A DNA stretch of 32,439 nt from Comamonadaceae bacterium. GTDB lineage: Bacteria > Pseudomonadota > Gammaproteobacteria > Burkholderiales > Burkholderiaceae_C. This document shows, one piece after another, positions 15,287 through 22,765 of the stretch. Position 1 is the first letter of the stretch. The number at the start of each line of letters is the position of its first letter. The translations under genes and the position numbers were made by a program. Where the stretch lies: positions 1 to 32,439 of the forward strand of contig CANGEG010000007.1 in assembly GCA_947452725.1 (NCBI GenBank), written 5' to 3'. A model generated the notes under the pieces. It was not told the origin of the DNA, did not search any database, and saw nothing but the letters and a program-made list of their open reading frames with translations.

Positions 15287-16371
15287 GCCGCGTTCTCAGC
15301 GGCTACTGCCGGTGCCGCGTATTGTTGCTGCACCCAATCGCGATAAGCACCGCTTTGCACATGGCTGACCCAGTCGGGATTGGCCAAATACCATTCCACG
15401 GTTTTGCGGATGCCGCTGTCAAAAGTTTCAGCCGGCTTCCAACCCAGCTCTTGTTCCAGCTTGCGTGCATCAATGGCATAGCGCCGATCGTGGCCCGGTC
15501 GGTCAGTGACAGTGGTGATTTGAGTGGCGTAGCTGGTGCCATCGGCCTTGGGGCGCAATTCGTCAAGCAACTTGCACACGGTGTGCACGATCTCCAAATT
15601 GGGTTTTTCGTTCCAGCCGCCCACGTTATAGGTTTCACCCAGCTTGCCCTTTTGCAGCACGCGGCGAATCGCGCTGCAATGGTCTTTCACGTACAACCAG
15701 TCGCGAATCTGCATACCATCGCCGTAAATTGGCAGGTGTTTGCCCGCCAAGGCGTTGACGATCATCAGCGGGATCAGTTTTTCAGGAAAGTGAAAGGGTC
15801 CGTAATTGTTTGAACAGTTGGTGGTCAACACTGGCAAGCCATAGGTGTGGTGCCAAGCGCGCACCAAATGGTCGGAAGCAGCTTTGCTGGCCGAGTACGG
15901 GCTATTGGGTTCGTAGCGATGGGTTTCGGCAAACGCAGGTTCATCTTGCGCCAGTGAGCCGTACACCTCGTCGGTGGAGACATGCAGCAAGCGAAATGCT
16001 GTTTTCTCTGACGCCGGCAAGGCTGACCAGTAACCGCGCACCGACTCCAGCAAACGGAAGGTGCCGACGATATTGGTTTCAACGAACTCGCCCGGTCCAT
16101 GAATCGAGCGATCGACATGGCTTTCGGCGGCAAAGTTGATCACCGCTCGGGGCTGGTGCGTTTGCAAAAGCTGCGGAACCAAGGTGGGGTCGCCAATGTC
16201 GCCCTGCACAAACACATGTTGCGGCTTGCCCTGCAAGCTGGCCAAGGTTTCCAAATTGCCCGCGTAGGTCAACTTATCTAGATTGACCACGGTTTCGGAC
16301 GATTCGGCCAGCCAGTCCAAGACGAAGTTGGCGCCAATGAAGCCGGCACCGCCGGTGACGAGAATGGTCAT
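15283..16371 (-). CDS. rfbB: dTDP-glucose 4,6-dehydratase
   Basis: 362 residues from the ATG at 16371. The frame extends to 16581 but the extra part lacks family sequence, and [15 protein letters not shown] must be near the N-terminus. Extended SDR motifs: GGAGFIG (NAD), [47 protein letters not shown] (catalytic Tyr/Lys), [18 protein letters not shown] and [13 protein letters not shown]. It converts dTDP-glucose to dTDP-4-keto-6-deoxyglucose, the first committed step to dTDP-rhamnose. It is the first gene of a minus-strand run (rfbB, rfbD, argB, slmA) and is divergent from the phasin gene across about 150 bp. Confidence 0.97.
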   Translation of the reverse strand: MTILVTGGAGFIGANFVLDWLAESSETVVNLDKLTYAGNLETLASLQGKPQHVFVQGDIGDPTLVPQLLQTHQPRAVINFAAESHVDRSIHGPGEFVETNIVGTFRLLESVRGYWSALPASEKTAFRLLHVSTDEVYGSLAQDEPAFAETHRYEPNSPYSASKAASDHLVRAWHHTYGLPVLTTNCSNNYGPFHFPEKLIPLMIVNALAGKHLPIYGDGMQIRDWLYVKDHCSAIRRVLQKGKLGETYNVGGWNEKPNLEIVHTVCKLLDELRPKADGTSYATQITTVTDRPGHDRRYAIDARKLEQELGWKPAETFDSGIRKTVEWYLANPDWVSHVQSGAYRDWVQQQYAAPAVAAENAA

Positions 16372-16523
16372 ATGTTGAGCTTGTGAAGTCAGCGCCGCTC
16401 GGGATGAGCAACCGCCCGGTGCGGAGATCATCCGGCACCAAGCCTCAATTTTAGAAGCAGTTGGGCTTCCCCTGAGGTCCTTGCAGCGGTTACAGTGTGA
16501 AATCAAACAGCTAGGAGTGAGCG

Positions 16524-16994
16524 ATGTCCAAAAAAACGACCCCGACCGACGTCCCAGAAGGCACCGAGGCCGCCGAGCCATCTTCTCAGCACATTTGGCT
16601 GGCCGGCCTAGGCGCCATGGCCAAAGCGCAATCGCAAGGCACCAAAGCTTTTGAGGCTTTGATTGCCGATGGCTTGGCGATGCAGCGCAAAACCCAGCTG
16701 GCGGCGCAAGAAAAAATCACCGCAGCCACCGAGCAGCTAAGCCATTTGGCGAAAGACTTTGGTCAGCAAACCACCGGCCGAATTGACCGCCTGGAGCATT
16801 TGTTTGAAGACCGTGTGGCGCGGGCCTTGCCCAAACTGGGCATTCCGTCCACGGCCGATCTGCAGGCTTTGAGCGAACGCGTGGCCCAGCTTGAAGCAAA
16901 GCTGGCCAAAGTGGGCAAGTCCTCCTCGGCGCCTGCGGCTAAAACAACGAAGGTACCGGCCAAGGCCCGGCCAGCAGCGAAAAAGACGCGCTGA
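16524..16994 (+). CDS. Phasin-family protein with basic tail (PHA granule-associated)
   Basis: 156 residues. The central part is a phasin helix bundle and coiled coil: [27 protein letters not shown], then [32 protein letters not shown] and a predicted heptad stretch [16 protein letters not shown]. The tail (about 136-156) is rich in Lys, Ala and Pro ([19 protein letters not shown]), like the DNA-binding histone-like tails of PhaF/PhaI proteins. Such proteins coat polyhydroxyalkanoate granules, and tailed forms tether them to the nucleoid. GGAG lies upstream of the ATG. No PHA synthase is in the window. A TetR gene follows 61 nt later. Confidence 0.85.
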   Translation: MSKKTTPTDVPEGTEAAEPSSQHIWLAGLGAMAKAQSQGTKAFEALIADGLAMQRKTQLAAQEKITAATEQLSHLAKDFGQQTTGRIDRLEHLFEDRVARALPKLGIPSTADLQALSERVAQLEAKLAKVGKSSSAPAAKTTKVPAKARPAAKKTR

Positions 16995-17055
16995 CCTGCG
17001 CGCCAAATCGCTCGACAATCTTCACTTAGCCACCCCAGCCCAAGGGACACGCTCG

Positions 17056-17721
17056 ATGGTCAAAAAAGCCCCACGCCGAACCGCTGAGCGTATCGCCACG
17101 GTATCGCTTGACCTGTTCAATCGCTTTGGCGAACCGAACGTATCGACCACCCTTATTTCGGCCGAGCTGAACATCAGCCCCGGCAATCTTTACTACCACT
17201 TTCCTGCCAAAGACACGCTGGTTAACCACCTGTTTGACAGCTATGAAGCCGCCATCCTGAGCCTGATGGAGGCCAGCAGCGATGTGCAGGACGTGGAAGA
17301 CGCTTGGTTCTTTTTGCATTCGCTTTTCGAGCTGATTTGGGACTATCGGTTTTTGTACCGCGACCTGAACGACTTGCTGTCGCGCAACCGGCATTTGGAG
17401 ACACATTTCAAACATATCTTGGAGCGCAAAACCGCCGCCTTGCGCGCCCTACTCGAATCGATGGCCCATGCACAAAAGTTGAACATCGACGCGCAGACCG
17501 TAGAGACGCTGTCGGCCAGCATGGCCGTGGTGGTGACTTATTGGCTGAGCTACGAGTATGTGAGCGACCCGCGCCACGCGATGGAGCCGCAAAGTGCGGG
17601 TCTGGCTTTGGCTCGCGGAGCTCGCCATGTGCTTTCGCTGCTCACGCCTTATTTGACCGACGCCTCACAGCAGGCTCATTTGCAGCAGCTCACTGCGGCT
17701 TACCAATCTACCCCCGCTTAA
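17056..17721 (+). CDS. TetR/AcrR-family transcriptional regulator
   Basis: 221 residues from the ATG at 17056. An open frame back to 16891 overlaps the phasin gene and does not look coding. HTH at about 8-55: RRTAERIATVSLDLFNRFG, STTLISAELNISPGNLYYHFPAKDTLVNHLF. The wording ELNISPGNLYYHFPAKD is typical of a TetR group with a long C-terminal domain that occurs beside PHA or lipid genes. The C-terminal domain (LHSLFELIWDYRFLYRDLNDLLSRN) has the shape of TetR_C families that bind hydrophobic ligands. Sharing a strand and short gap with the phasin gene suggests a role in granule or acyl metabolism, but that is inference. Confidence 0.9.
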   Translation: MVKKAPRRTAERIATVSLDLFNRFGEPNVSTTLISAELNISPGNLYYHFPAKDTLVNHLFDSYEAAILSLMEASSDVQDVEDAWFFLHSLFELIWDYRFLYRDLNDLLSRNRHLETHFKHILERKTAALRALLESMAHAQKLNIDAQTVETLSASMAVVVTYWLSYEYVSDPRHAMEPQSAGLALARGARHVLSLLTPYLTDASQQAHLQQLTAAYQSTPA

Positions 17722-17752
17722 GTCTTGGCCGAGCGTGGACTTGGTCTATTGC

Positions 17753-18526
17753 TTAAACCTGATCACTGTAGCGGTGCATTGCCAAGGTTAACAAGCCGTC
17801 AAAAATCAGACTGTCAACCAATTCAAACTGGATCGACATGCTGGGCGCCATTTTCCACCCCGCGCCGCCGGTCATCACACACATCGGCTCCTGACCAGTG
17901 AGATCACGCAAATGTGACACCATGCGTTCACATGCGCCAGCAATGGCAAAGGTGCCACCGCTGGTGAGCGCGTCGCTGGTGTTGGTTGGAAACTCACGCA
18001 CATCGCCGGTGGGCACGTGCAAACCGGCGGTGCCCGATTCGAGCGCGCGCAGCATGATGCCGTGACCGGGCAAGATGATGCCGCCCAAAAATTTGCCTTC
18101 AGTGTCGATGGCCTCCACCGTCACCGCCGTGCCCACCATAACCACGATCAAAGGCCGGGCCGGGCCTTGCGCCAGCATGCGTTGGCGCGCACCAATCATC
18201 GCCACCCAACGGTCCGAGCCCAAACGCGCCGGATGGTCGTACCCATTTTGCAGTCCCGCCTCTGCCGCACTGGAGACTACCCATTGCGTGGCAACGTCCC
18301 ACAATTCCATCTGTTCCTGAACGCGGCGTTTCACCGCGTCTCCGGCCACCACGCACCCGATCATTCGTTCGGGTGCGGGCAGTTCGGCCCAAGGGCCTTC
18401 GGAGAGTCGTTCAATGTTTTCAAGAAACTCAGCGCCATGGGCGAGCACCTTAGCCTCAGGGTGGGGGCTTTCATAGAGCGCCCATTTCAAGCGGGTATTG
18501 CCAACGTCTAAGGCCAGTATGTTCAT
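17753..18526 (-). CDS. coaX: Type III pantothenate kinase
   Basis: 257 residues from the ATG at 18526. The open frame runs on to 18730 inside the neighbouring gene, but [17 protein letters not shown] is the canonical N-terminus (ASKHA phosphate loop DVGNT, residues 7-11). Further motifs: [14 protein letters not shown] (101-114), [14 protein letters not shown] (128-141), and [19 protein letters not shown]. The usual Asp before GTA in the second phosphate loop is Met-Val here, as in some Burkholderiales homologues. It phosphorylates pantothenate to start CoA synthesis, is insensitive to CoA feedback and needs a monovalent cation. The usual neighbour birA is absent. The ATG is only 12 bp from the divergent C45 gene. 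Confidence 0.95.
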   Translation of the reverse strand: MNILALDVGNTRLKWALYESPHPEAKVLAHGAEFLENIERLSEGPWAELPAPERMIGCVVAGDAVKRRVQEQMELWDVATQWVVSSAAEAGLQNGYDHPARLGSDRWVAMIGARQRMLAQGPARPLIVVMVGTAVTVEAIDTEGKFLGGIILPGHGIMLRALESGTAGLHVPTGDVREFPTNTSDALTSGGTFAIAGACERMVSHLRDLTGQEPMCVMTGGAGWKMAPSMSIQFELVDSLIFDGLLTLAMHRYSDQV

Positions 18527-18538
18527 CGCAGGATCATC

Positions 18539-19723
18539 ATGAATTTCACGTTCCCCATTATCACCTTGCCAGCCCATGCCACCGCGTACGAACGTGGGCG
18601 CCTTTACGGCCTGGCCGCCGCGCCCCAAATTCGCCACAGCGTACTCACCTACGCCAAGTTGTTTGCCGTCTGCGGCATCCATTGGGCCCAGGCTGGCGAA
18701 CGCGCCAACCGCTATAGGGAGATGATCCACGCACTCGACCCTTTACTGATGGACGAGATGCAAGGCATCGCTGAGGGGAGCGGTTGGCAGTTGAACGATA
18801 TCTTGGCGCTCAATTGCCGCACCGAAATTTTGCCGCCCAACTTTCTAAGTGATGACAAGTACCCTGGGGCTGCCGCCCTGGCCGCTAACCGGCTCGCCGG
18901 ACTGCCAGACTGGGAGCCGGGTCAAGCGTTAGACCCGCACCTGAAAGACGGCGAATGCACGGCGATGGCCGTGCAAGGGCGCGTCAGTGAAGACGGCCAC
19001 ACCTGGCTTGCTCAAAACTGGGATTGGATCGGACGCCAGAGGGACGCGCTGTTGATTTTGAAAACACACGACGCGCAGGGCCGCGCCCTGACCACGCTGA
19101 CCGAAGCGGGCATGCTGGCCAAAATTGGGATGAATGCCGCCGGTTTTGCCTTGGGCTTGAACATTTTGCGCTCAACCAGCGACGGCCTCAAGCCCGGCTT
19201 GCCGGTGCACATCGTGCTGCGCCATCTGCTGGGCTGCGACTCGGTGGCTCACGCGCGTGAACGTTTAACGCAGATGGCCACGATGGGCTTTGGTGCGGCG
19301 TCAAATATCCCCTGCGCTGATGCCCAAGGCGAAGTGGCCTGTTTTGAAATCGCGCCTGCGGACTGGGCTGAACTGAAACCCGACAATGGTGTGGTGGTGC
19401 ACACCAACCACTTCATGTGCGGCCCGCTGTTGGGCGAGCAGTCGCCCATGGGCTTGGCTTTGTCAAGTCAACCCCGGCTCGCCACTGCGCGCCAGCATGC
19501 CGCCAAGCCTCGGCTGGGCTTGGCCCAATTACAGGCATTTTTGCGCGACGAGTCGGATGGCTTTTTGTCGATCTGCCGAAGCCCTGATCCAGCCTTACCG
19601 CCGCAGGGCCGAGTGGAAAGCGTAGCCGGCATTGTGATGGATACGCACACCCGCCAGATGTGGATCGCCCCTGGTGTGCCCAGCCAAGTGGCGTTTGAGG
19701 CGGTGGCCAACGACTGGCGCTGA
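18539..19723 (+). CDS. C45-family autoproteolytic acyltransferase/peptidase
   Basis: 394 residues, usual length. The Ntn-hydrolase pattern of the acyl-CoA:6-aminopenicillanic acid acyltransferase (AAT, C45) family is visible: [20 protein letters not shown] with the probable nucleophile Cys140, then WLAQNWDW (Asn160), [41 protein letters not shown] and VVHTNHF. These proteins mature by self-cleavage just before the cysteine and then hydrolyse amide bonds or transfer acyl groups. Fungal AAT makes penicillin G, while bacterial substrates are mostly unknown. AGGA lies 5 nt before the ATG. Divergent from coaX with a 12-bp gap. No signal peptide, so probably cytoplasmic. Confidence 0.85.
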   Translation: MNFTFPIITLPAHATAYERGRLYGLAAAPQIRHSVLTYAKLFAVCGIHWAQAGERANRYREMIHALDPLLMDEMQGIAEGSGWQLNDILALNCRTEILPPNFLSDDKYPGAAALAANRLAGLPDWEPGQALDPHLKDGECTAMAVQGRVSEDGHTWLAQNWDWIGRQRDALLILKTHDAQGRALTTLTEAGMLAKIGMNAAGFALGLNILRSTSDGLKPGLPVHIVLRHLLGCDSVAHARERLTQMATMGFGAASNIPCADAQGEVACFEIAPADWAELKPDNGVVVHTNHFMCGPLLGEQSPMGLALSSQPRLATARQHAAKPRLGLAQLQAFLRDESDGFLSICRSPDPALPPQGRVESVAGIVMDTHTRQMWIAPGVPSQVAFEAVANDWR

Positions 19724-19740
19724 GGTATGTCACCTTGCTG

Positions 19741-19794
19741 GCCACAGCGGCCACAGCAGCCACAGCAGCCACAGCAGCCCTAGCGACCACAGCA
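19741..19794. repeat. 9-bp tandem repeat (GCCACAGCA), six units
   Basis: Six consecutive 9-nt units between the convergent stop codons of the C45 and bactofilin genes: four near-identical GCCACAGC(A/G), then GCCCTAGCG and ACCACAGCA. The decay is confined to the right side. Read on the plus strand it would encode a repeating Ala-Thr-Ala pattern, but no gene uses it. Copy number is likely to vary between strains. Confidence 0.85.
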
Positions 19795-19797
19795 ACC

Positions 19798-20259
19798 TCA
19801 GTTGGTGGCGGTCACCGATTGGGCTTTGCGGATCGCGTTTTGCGCGTCGGCATCACTCATGTTGGCCGGCGCTGCAGCGCCCACTTGCAGCAACAAGCCC
19901 AGAACCTTGGAGCCGTGCTCAATGGCGATGGAGCCATATTTGATGTCGCCCTGCACCAGACATTCGGCGTGCAACTCTACCCGCTCATGCGCATGGATAT
20001 TGCCGGACACCTTGCCAGCCACCACCACGCGGTGCGCCACGATGTCGCCCTGCACCTCTCCTGAGGCTCCGATCACCACGGTGATCGACTCTTCTTTGGA
20101 AGAGTCGATATCACCCACCACTTTGCCGTCGATGCGTATGCTGTCAAGCAAAACCATGCGGCCATGAATCGCGGTGTTTTTGCCAATCAAGGTGTCAAAC
20201 TTTTCCGGCAAGGCCTTGAAGGTGGTGCTTTTGTTTTTGGCAAACTTGCTAAAGAACAT
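19798..20259 (-). CDS. Bactofilin (polymer-forming cytoskeletal protein)
   Basis: 153 residues from the ATG at 20259, preceded by CGGAG. After a short basic N-terminus (MFFSKFAKNK) the DUF583/bactofilin beta-helix runs from about residue 20 to 125, with regular hydrophobic repeats such as IHGRMVLLDSIRIDGKVVGDI, SGEVQGDIVAHRVVVAGKVSGNI and LVQGDIKYGSIAIEHGSKV. Bactofilins assemble without nucleotide into stiff filaments at the inner membrane and position cell-wall enzymes. The M23 peptidase gene is 25 nt upstream on the same strand. This peptidase-bactofilin pairing is known in many bacteria and supports a role in cell shape. Confidence 0.93.
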   Translation of the reverse strand: MFFSKFAKNKSTTFKALPEKFDTLIGKNTAIHGRMVLLDSIRIDGKVVGDIDSSKEESITVVIGASGEVQGDIVAHRVVVAGKVSGNIHAHERVELHAECLVQGDIKYGSIAIEHGSKVLGLLLQVGAAAPANMSDADAQNAIRKAQSVTATN

Positions 20260-20284
20260 CCAGAATCTCCGGTGATAAAGAGAA

Positions 20285-21247
20285 TTACTTTTGCAAAACA
20301 GCCAGCACCTGGGTCGGATTGATGGCAGCGTCTTTGTACATGATCTCGTAATGCAAGTGGGGACCGGTCGAGCGGCCCGTATTGCCCAAAGCACCAATAA
20401 TAGCGCCACGATCGATTTTGTCACCTTCCGTCACTTTGCGCATACTTAAATGAGCGTAGCGGGTTTGAAACCCCTGAACATGGCGCAGTTCCACCAAATT
20501 GCCATAGGCACCAGACCATTCTGATTTGGTCACCACACCAGCGGCCGAGGCCAGCACCGGCGTACCCACGGGGCTGACAAAGTCCAGACCTTCGTGCACG
20601 CTGGGGCGGTGCGTGATCGGGTCCAAGCGTACGCCAAAGGTGCTGCTCACGCGGGCGTTGTCCTGGATTGGCAAACCCGTGGGCAGGGTTTTGAGCCAGT
20701 CAATTTCCTGGGTCCAGCGCTGGTGCAGCAAATCGACACTGCGGCCTAAGTGGCCTGCTTCTTGGCTGGCGGAGTCGATCCGCCCAGTCAGATCGACGGG
20801 ACGAAAATGATCCAAAGTACGATCCAAAGTCTCTTCCAGAGACAGCGCTTTAAAAGGCCCGCCACGCCCATCCATAGCCAATTCAGGGTCCACGCTGACG
20901 CCTTTGCGCAGGCCTTCAATCTTGTTCAAAGCGGCAATTTCGTTTTTATCGGCTTCCAGCTTTTGCACATGGCTGAGCACAGCTTTCAGTCGATTATTGA
21001 GTTCATCGAGCTTAGTGCGGTAACCGGCCTCTAGGCGCTGCTGCTCGCTGGCGCTGGTCACGCCGCCCATGCTTTGCGCCAGGCTGGGGTCCAGCTCAAT
21101 CGCCACCCGCAAGCCCACCCAATGAAAGACAAAGCCCAGCACAACCAACAGGCAAGCGAGCACGCCTGCGCCCGCGACGAGGCTGCGGGCGGTGATGGAA
21201 ATCGTTTGAACGCGGGCCGTCAGCCCCGAAACCCAGATGAGCTGCAT
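20285..21247 (-). CDS. Membrane-anchored M23-family metallopeptidase
   Basis: 320 residues. One transmembrane helix at about 23-45 (SLVAGAGVLACLLVVLGFVFHW) leaves a short cytoplasmic N-terminus. A periplasmic coiled coil follows (about 65-110, QQRLEAGYRTKLDELNNRL region). The LytM/M23 domain (about 195-315) has FGVRLDPITHRPSVHEGLDF with His218 and Asp222 as zinc ligands, YAHLS (His266) and GPHLHYEI (His297, His299), so it should be an active endopeptidase cutting peptidoglycan cross-links. GNTGRSTGPHLHYE is textbook. Pairing with the downstream bactofilin gene suggests localised wall cutting. The leader carries an AT-rich hairpin. Confidence 0.94.
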   Translation of the reverse strand: MQLIWVSGLTARVQTISITARSLVAGAGVLACLLVVLGFVFHWVGLRVAIELDPSLAQSMGGVTSASEQQRLEAGYRTKLDELNNRLKAVLSHVQKLEADKNEIAALNKIEGLRKGVSVDPELAMDGRGGPFKALSLEETLDRTLDHFRPVDLTGRIDSASQEAGHLGRSVDLLHQRWTQEIDWLKTLPTGLPIQDNARVSSTFGVRLDPITHRPSVHEGLDFVSPVGTPVLASAAGVVTKSEWSGAYGNLVELRHVQGFQTRYAHLSMRKVTEGDKIDRGAIIGALGNTGRSTGPHLHYEIMYKDAAINPTQVLAVLQK

Positions 21248-21252
21248 AGATT

Positions 21253-21299
21253 TGCTTTCATCAACTAATTCAATAAAAAATTGATTTTAGATGAAAGCA
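21253..21299. promoter_or_regulatory. AT-rich inverted repeat in the M23 gene leader
   Basis: TGCTTTCATC (21253-21262) and GATGAAAGCA (21290-21299) are perfect 10-bp inverted arms. Inside, TCAAT-AAAAA-ATTGA (21270-21284) makes a second smaller stem. It ends 5 bp before the start codon of the M23 gene, and one arm carries the only SD-like GAAAG. The whole gap 21248-21343 is strongly AT-rich compared with its neighbours. It could be a translational control hairpin or a double operator. Confidence 0.6.
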
Positions 21300-21343
21300 G
21301 ATACATTAAAATCTATAAAAATACCAATATGAATTCTATTGTT

Positions 21344-22765
21344 TTAAATTACAGGTCGTAAAATCGGCCGGGTATTTTCATAAGCCTTGGAGGCGCGCAA
21401 AACCAAAGCATCGCCAAACATCGGTCCCACAAACTGCAAGCCCATGGGCAAACCGTTACGCGTCAAGCCGCAAGGGATGGTCGAGGCGGGTTGCTGGGTG
21501 AGGTTGAAAGGGTAACTGAATGGCGTCCAACCCAGCATGGATTCGGGACTCAAGGGACTGTGGCCAGCAGGCAGCGCATCGAAAGCCGGGACAGACACGG
21601 CAGGCGTGACCAGCAAATCAAAGCGCTGCATGAACTGCCGCATCTGACTGCCCAAGACACCCCGGCGCTGGTTCAGCTGCTGAATGTCCAGCGCCGAAAA
21701 GCGCGAACCCATTTCTGCCTCGGCCTTGAAATCGGGGTCAGCCAGACTTTGCTGCTCGGCATTCAAGGTGTTCCACACGGTCCAAGCGCCCAAGAACCAC
21801 AGGCCGGTGGTGATGTCCAGCGGGTCTTCAAAACCGGGATCGATCTGCTCCACATGCGCGCCCAAGTCTTGTAGAACCTTCACGGCCTCGGCCACGGCAG
21901 CGGCAATCTCGGGGTGCACGTTTTTAGCGTAACCCAGGGTCGGTGAGTAGGCAATACGCAGGCCTTGAATGCCGTCGTTCAGGTGGGCGGTGTAATCCAC
22001 TGTATCTTGCGGCAAGGCTGTCCAGTCCCTTGCGTCCGGGCGTTTCATCACATTCATCATCAGCGCAGCGTCCTGCACGCTCATGGTGTGCGGCCCCAAA
22101 TGGGCGACCGAGCCAAAGGGCGAAAGCGGGTAGGCCGGCACGCGACCGAAACTGGGTTTGAGGCCAAAGTTGCCACAGAATGCGGCAGGAATGCGCACAC
22201 TGCCAGCGCCATCGGTGCCTACGCCGATGGGGCCCAGGCCTGATGCCACAGCCGCCGCCGTGCCGCCCGAGGAGCCCCCCGGGGTTTTGTTCAGATTCCA
22301 GGGGTTTCGGGTGATGCCGGTGGCCGGTGAGTTGGTCTCGCCTTTGCAGCCAAATTCGGGGGTGGTGGTTTTACCCAGTAGCACCGCGCCGGCCTCGCGC
22401 AGACGGGCCGTCACTGGCGCGTCCACGTCCCAGGACTGATCCGGGTTCACGGTGCGGCTGCCGCGCAGGGTGGGCCAGCCTTTCGTCAGAATCAAGTCTT
22501 TGATGGTGGTGGGCACCCCTTCCAAAGTGCCCACAGGGGCACCGGTGGCGCGATGTGCTTGCCAGCGTGCTTCGCTCACCTGAGCGCTTTTCAAAGCGGC
22601 TTTTTCGTCGAGCAGGCAAAAGGCGTTGATCATCGGATTCACGCGGGCTGTGCGATCCAAAACCGCTTGCGTGACTTCGACCGGTGAAGCCGCGCCGCTG
22701 CGGTAAAGGCCGATCAAGCTGTCGGCGCTGAGTTGGGTCAGGTCTGAATTGAGGTCTTGGCTCAT
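21344..22765 (-). CDS. Amidase-signature family hydrolase
   Basis: 473 residues, full length. The Ser-cisSer-Lys triad is intact: Lys89 (VPTTIKDL), the cis-Ser in TPGGSSGG (Ser165) and nucleophile Ser189 (DGAGSVRIPAAFCG). Ser165 and Ser189 are 24 residues apart, as in characterised members. The N-terminus lacks a signal peptide, so it is cytoplasmic. It should cleave a carboxamide or small peptide amide. It is the last gene of the ABC importer operon and overlaps the M81 peptidase gene by 4 nt, so it is translationally coupled and probably acts on the imported compound. It is not a GatA: no gatB or gatC is present. Confidence 0.92.
   Translation of the reverse strand: MSQDLNSDLTQLSADSLIGLYRSGAASPVEVTQAVLDRTARVNPMINAFCLLDEKAALKSAQVSEARWQAHRATGAPVGTLEGVPTTIKDLILTKGWPTLRGSRTVNPDQSWDVDAPVTARLREAGAVLLGKTTTPEFGCKGETNSPATGITRNPWNLNKTPGGSSGGTAAAVASGLGPIGVGTDGAGSVRIPAAFCGNFGLKPSFGRVPAYPLSPFGSVAHLGPHTMSVQDAALMMNVMKRPDARDWTALPQDTVDYTAHLNDGIQGLRIAYSPTLGYAKNVHPEIAAAVAEAVKVLQDLGAHVEQIDPGFEDPLDITTGLWFLGAWTVWNTLNAEQQSLADPDFKAEAEMGSRFSALDIQQLNQRRGVLGSQMRQFMQRFDLLVTPAVSVPAFDALPAGHSPLSPESMLGWTPFSYPFNLTQQPASTIPCGLTRNGLPMGLQFVGPMFGDALVLRASKAYENTRPILRPVI

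Noticed and set aside
17722-17752. AAGTC/GACTT inverted repeat as a terminator between the TetR and coaX genes
   Set aside because: Only 5 bp of stem with a 13-nt loop and no T-run; could arise by chance.
21344-22765. GatA subunit of the tRNA amidotransferase
   Set aside because: Same fold, but no gatB or gatC, and the gene is embedded in a transporter operon; a catabolic amidase is more likely.
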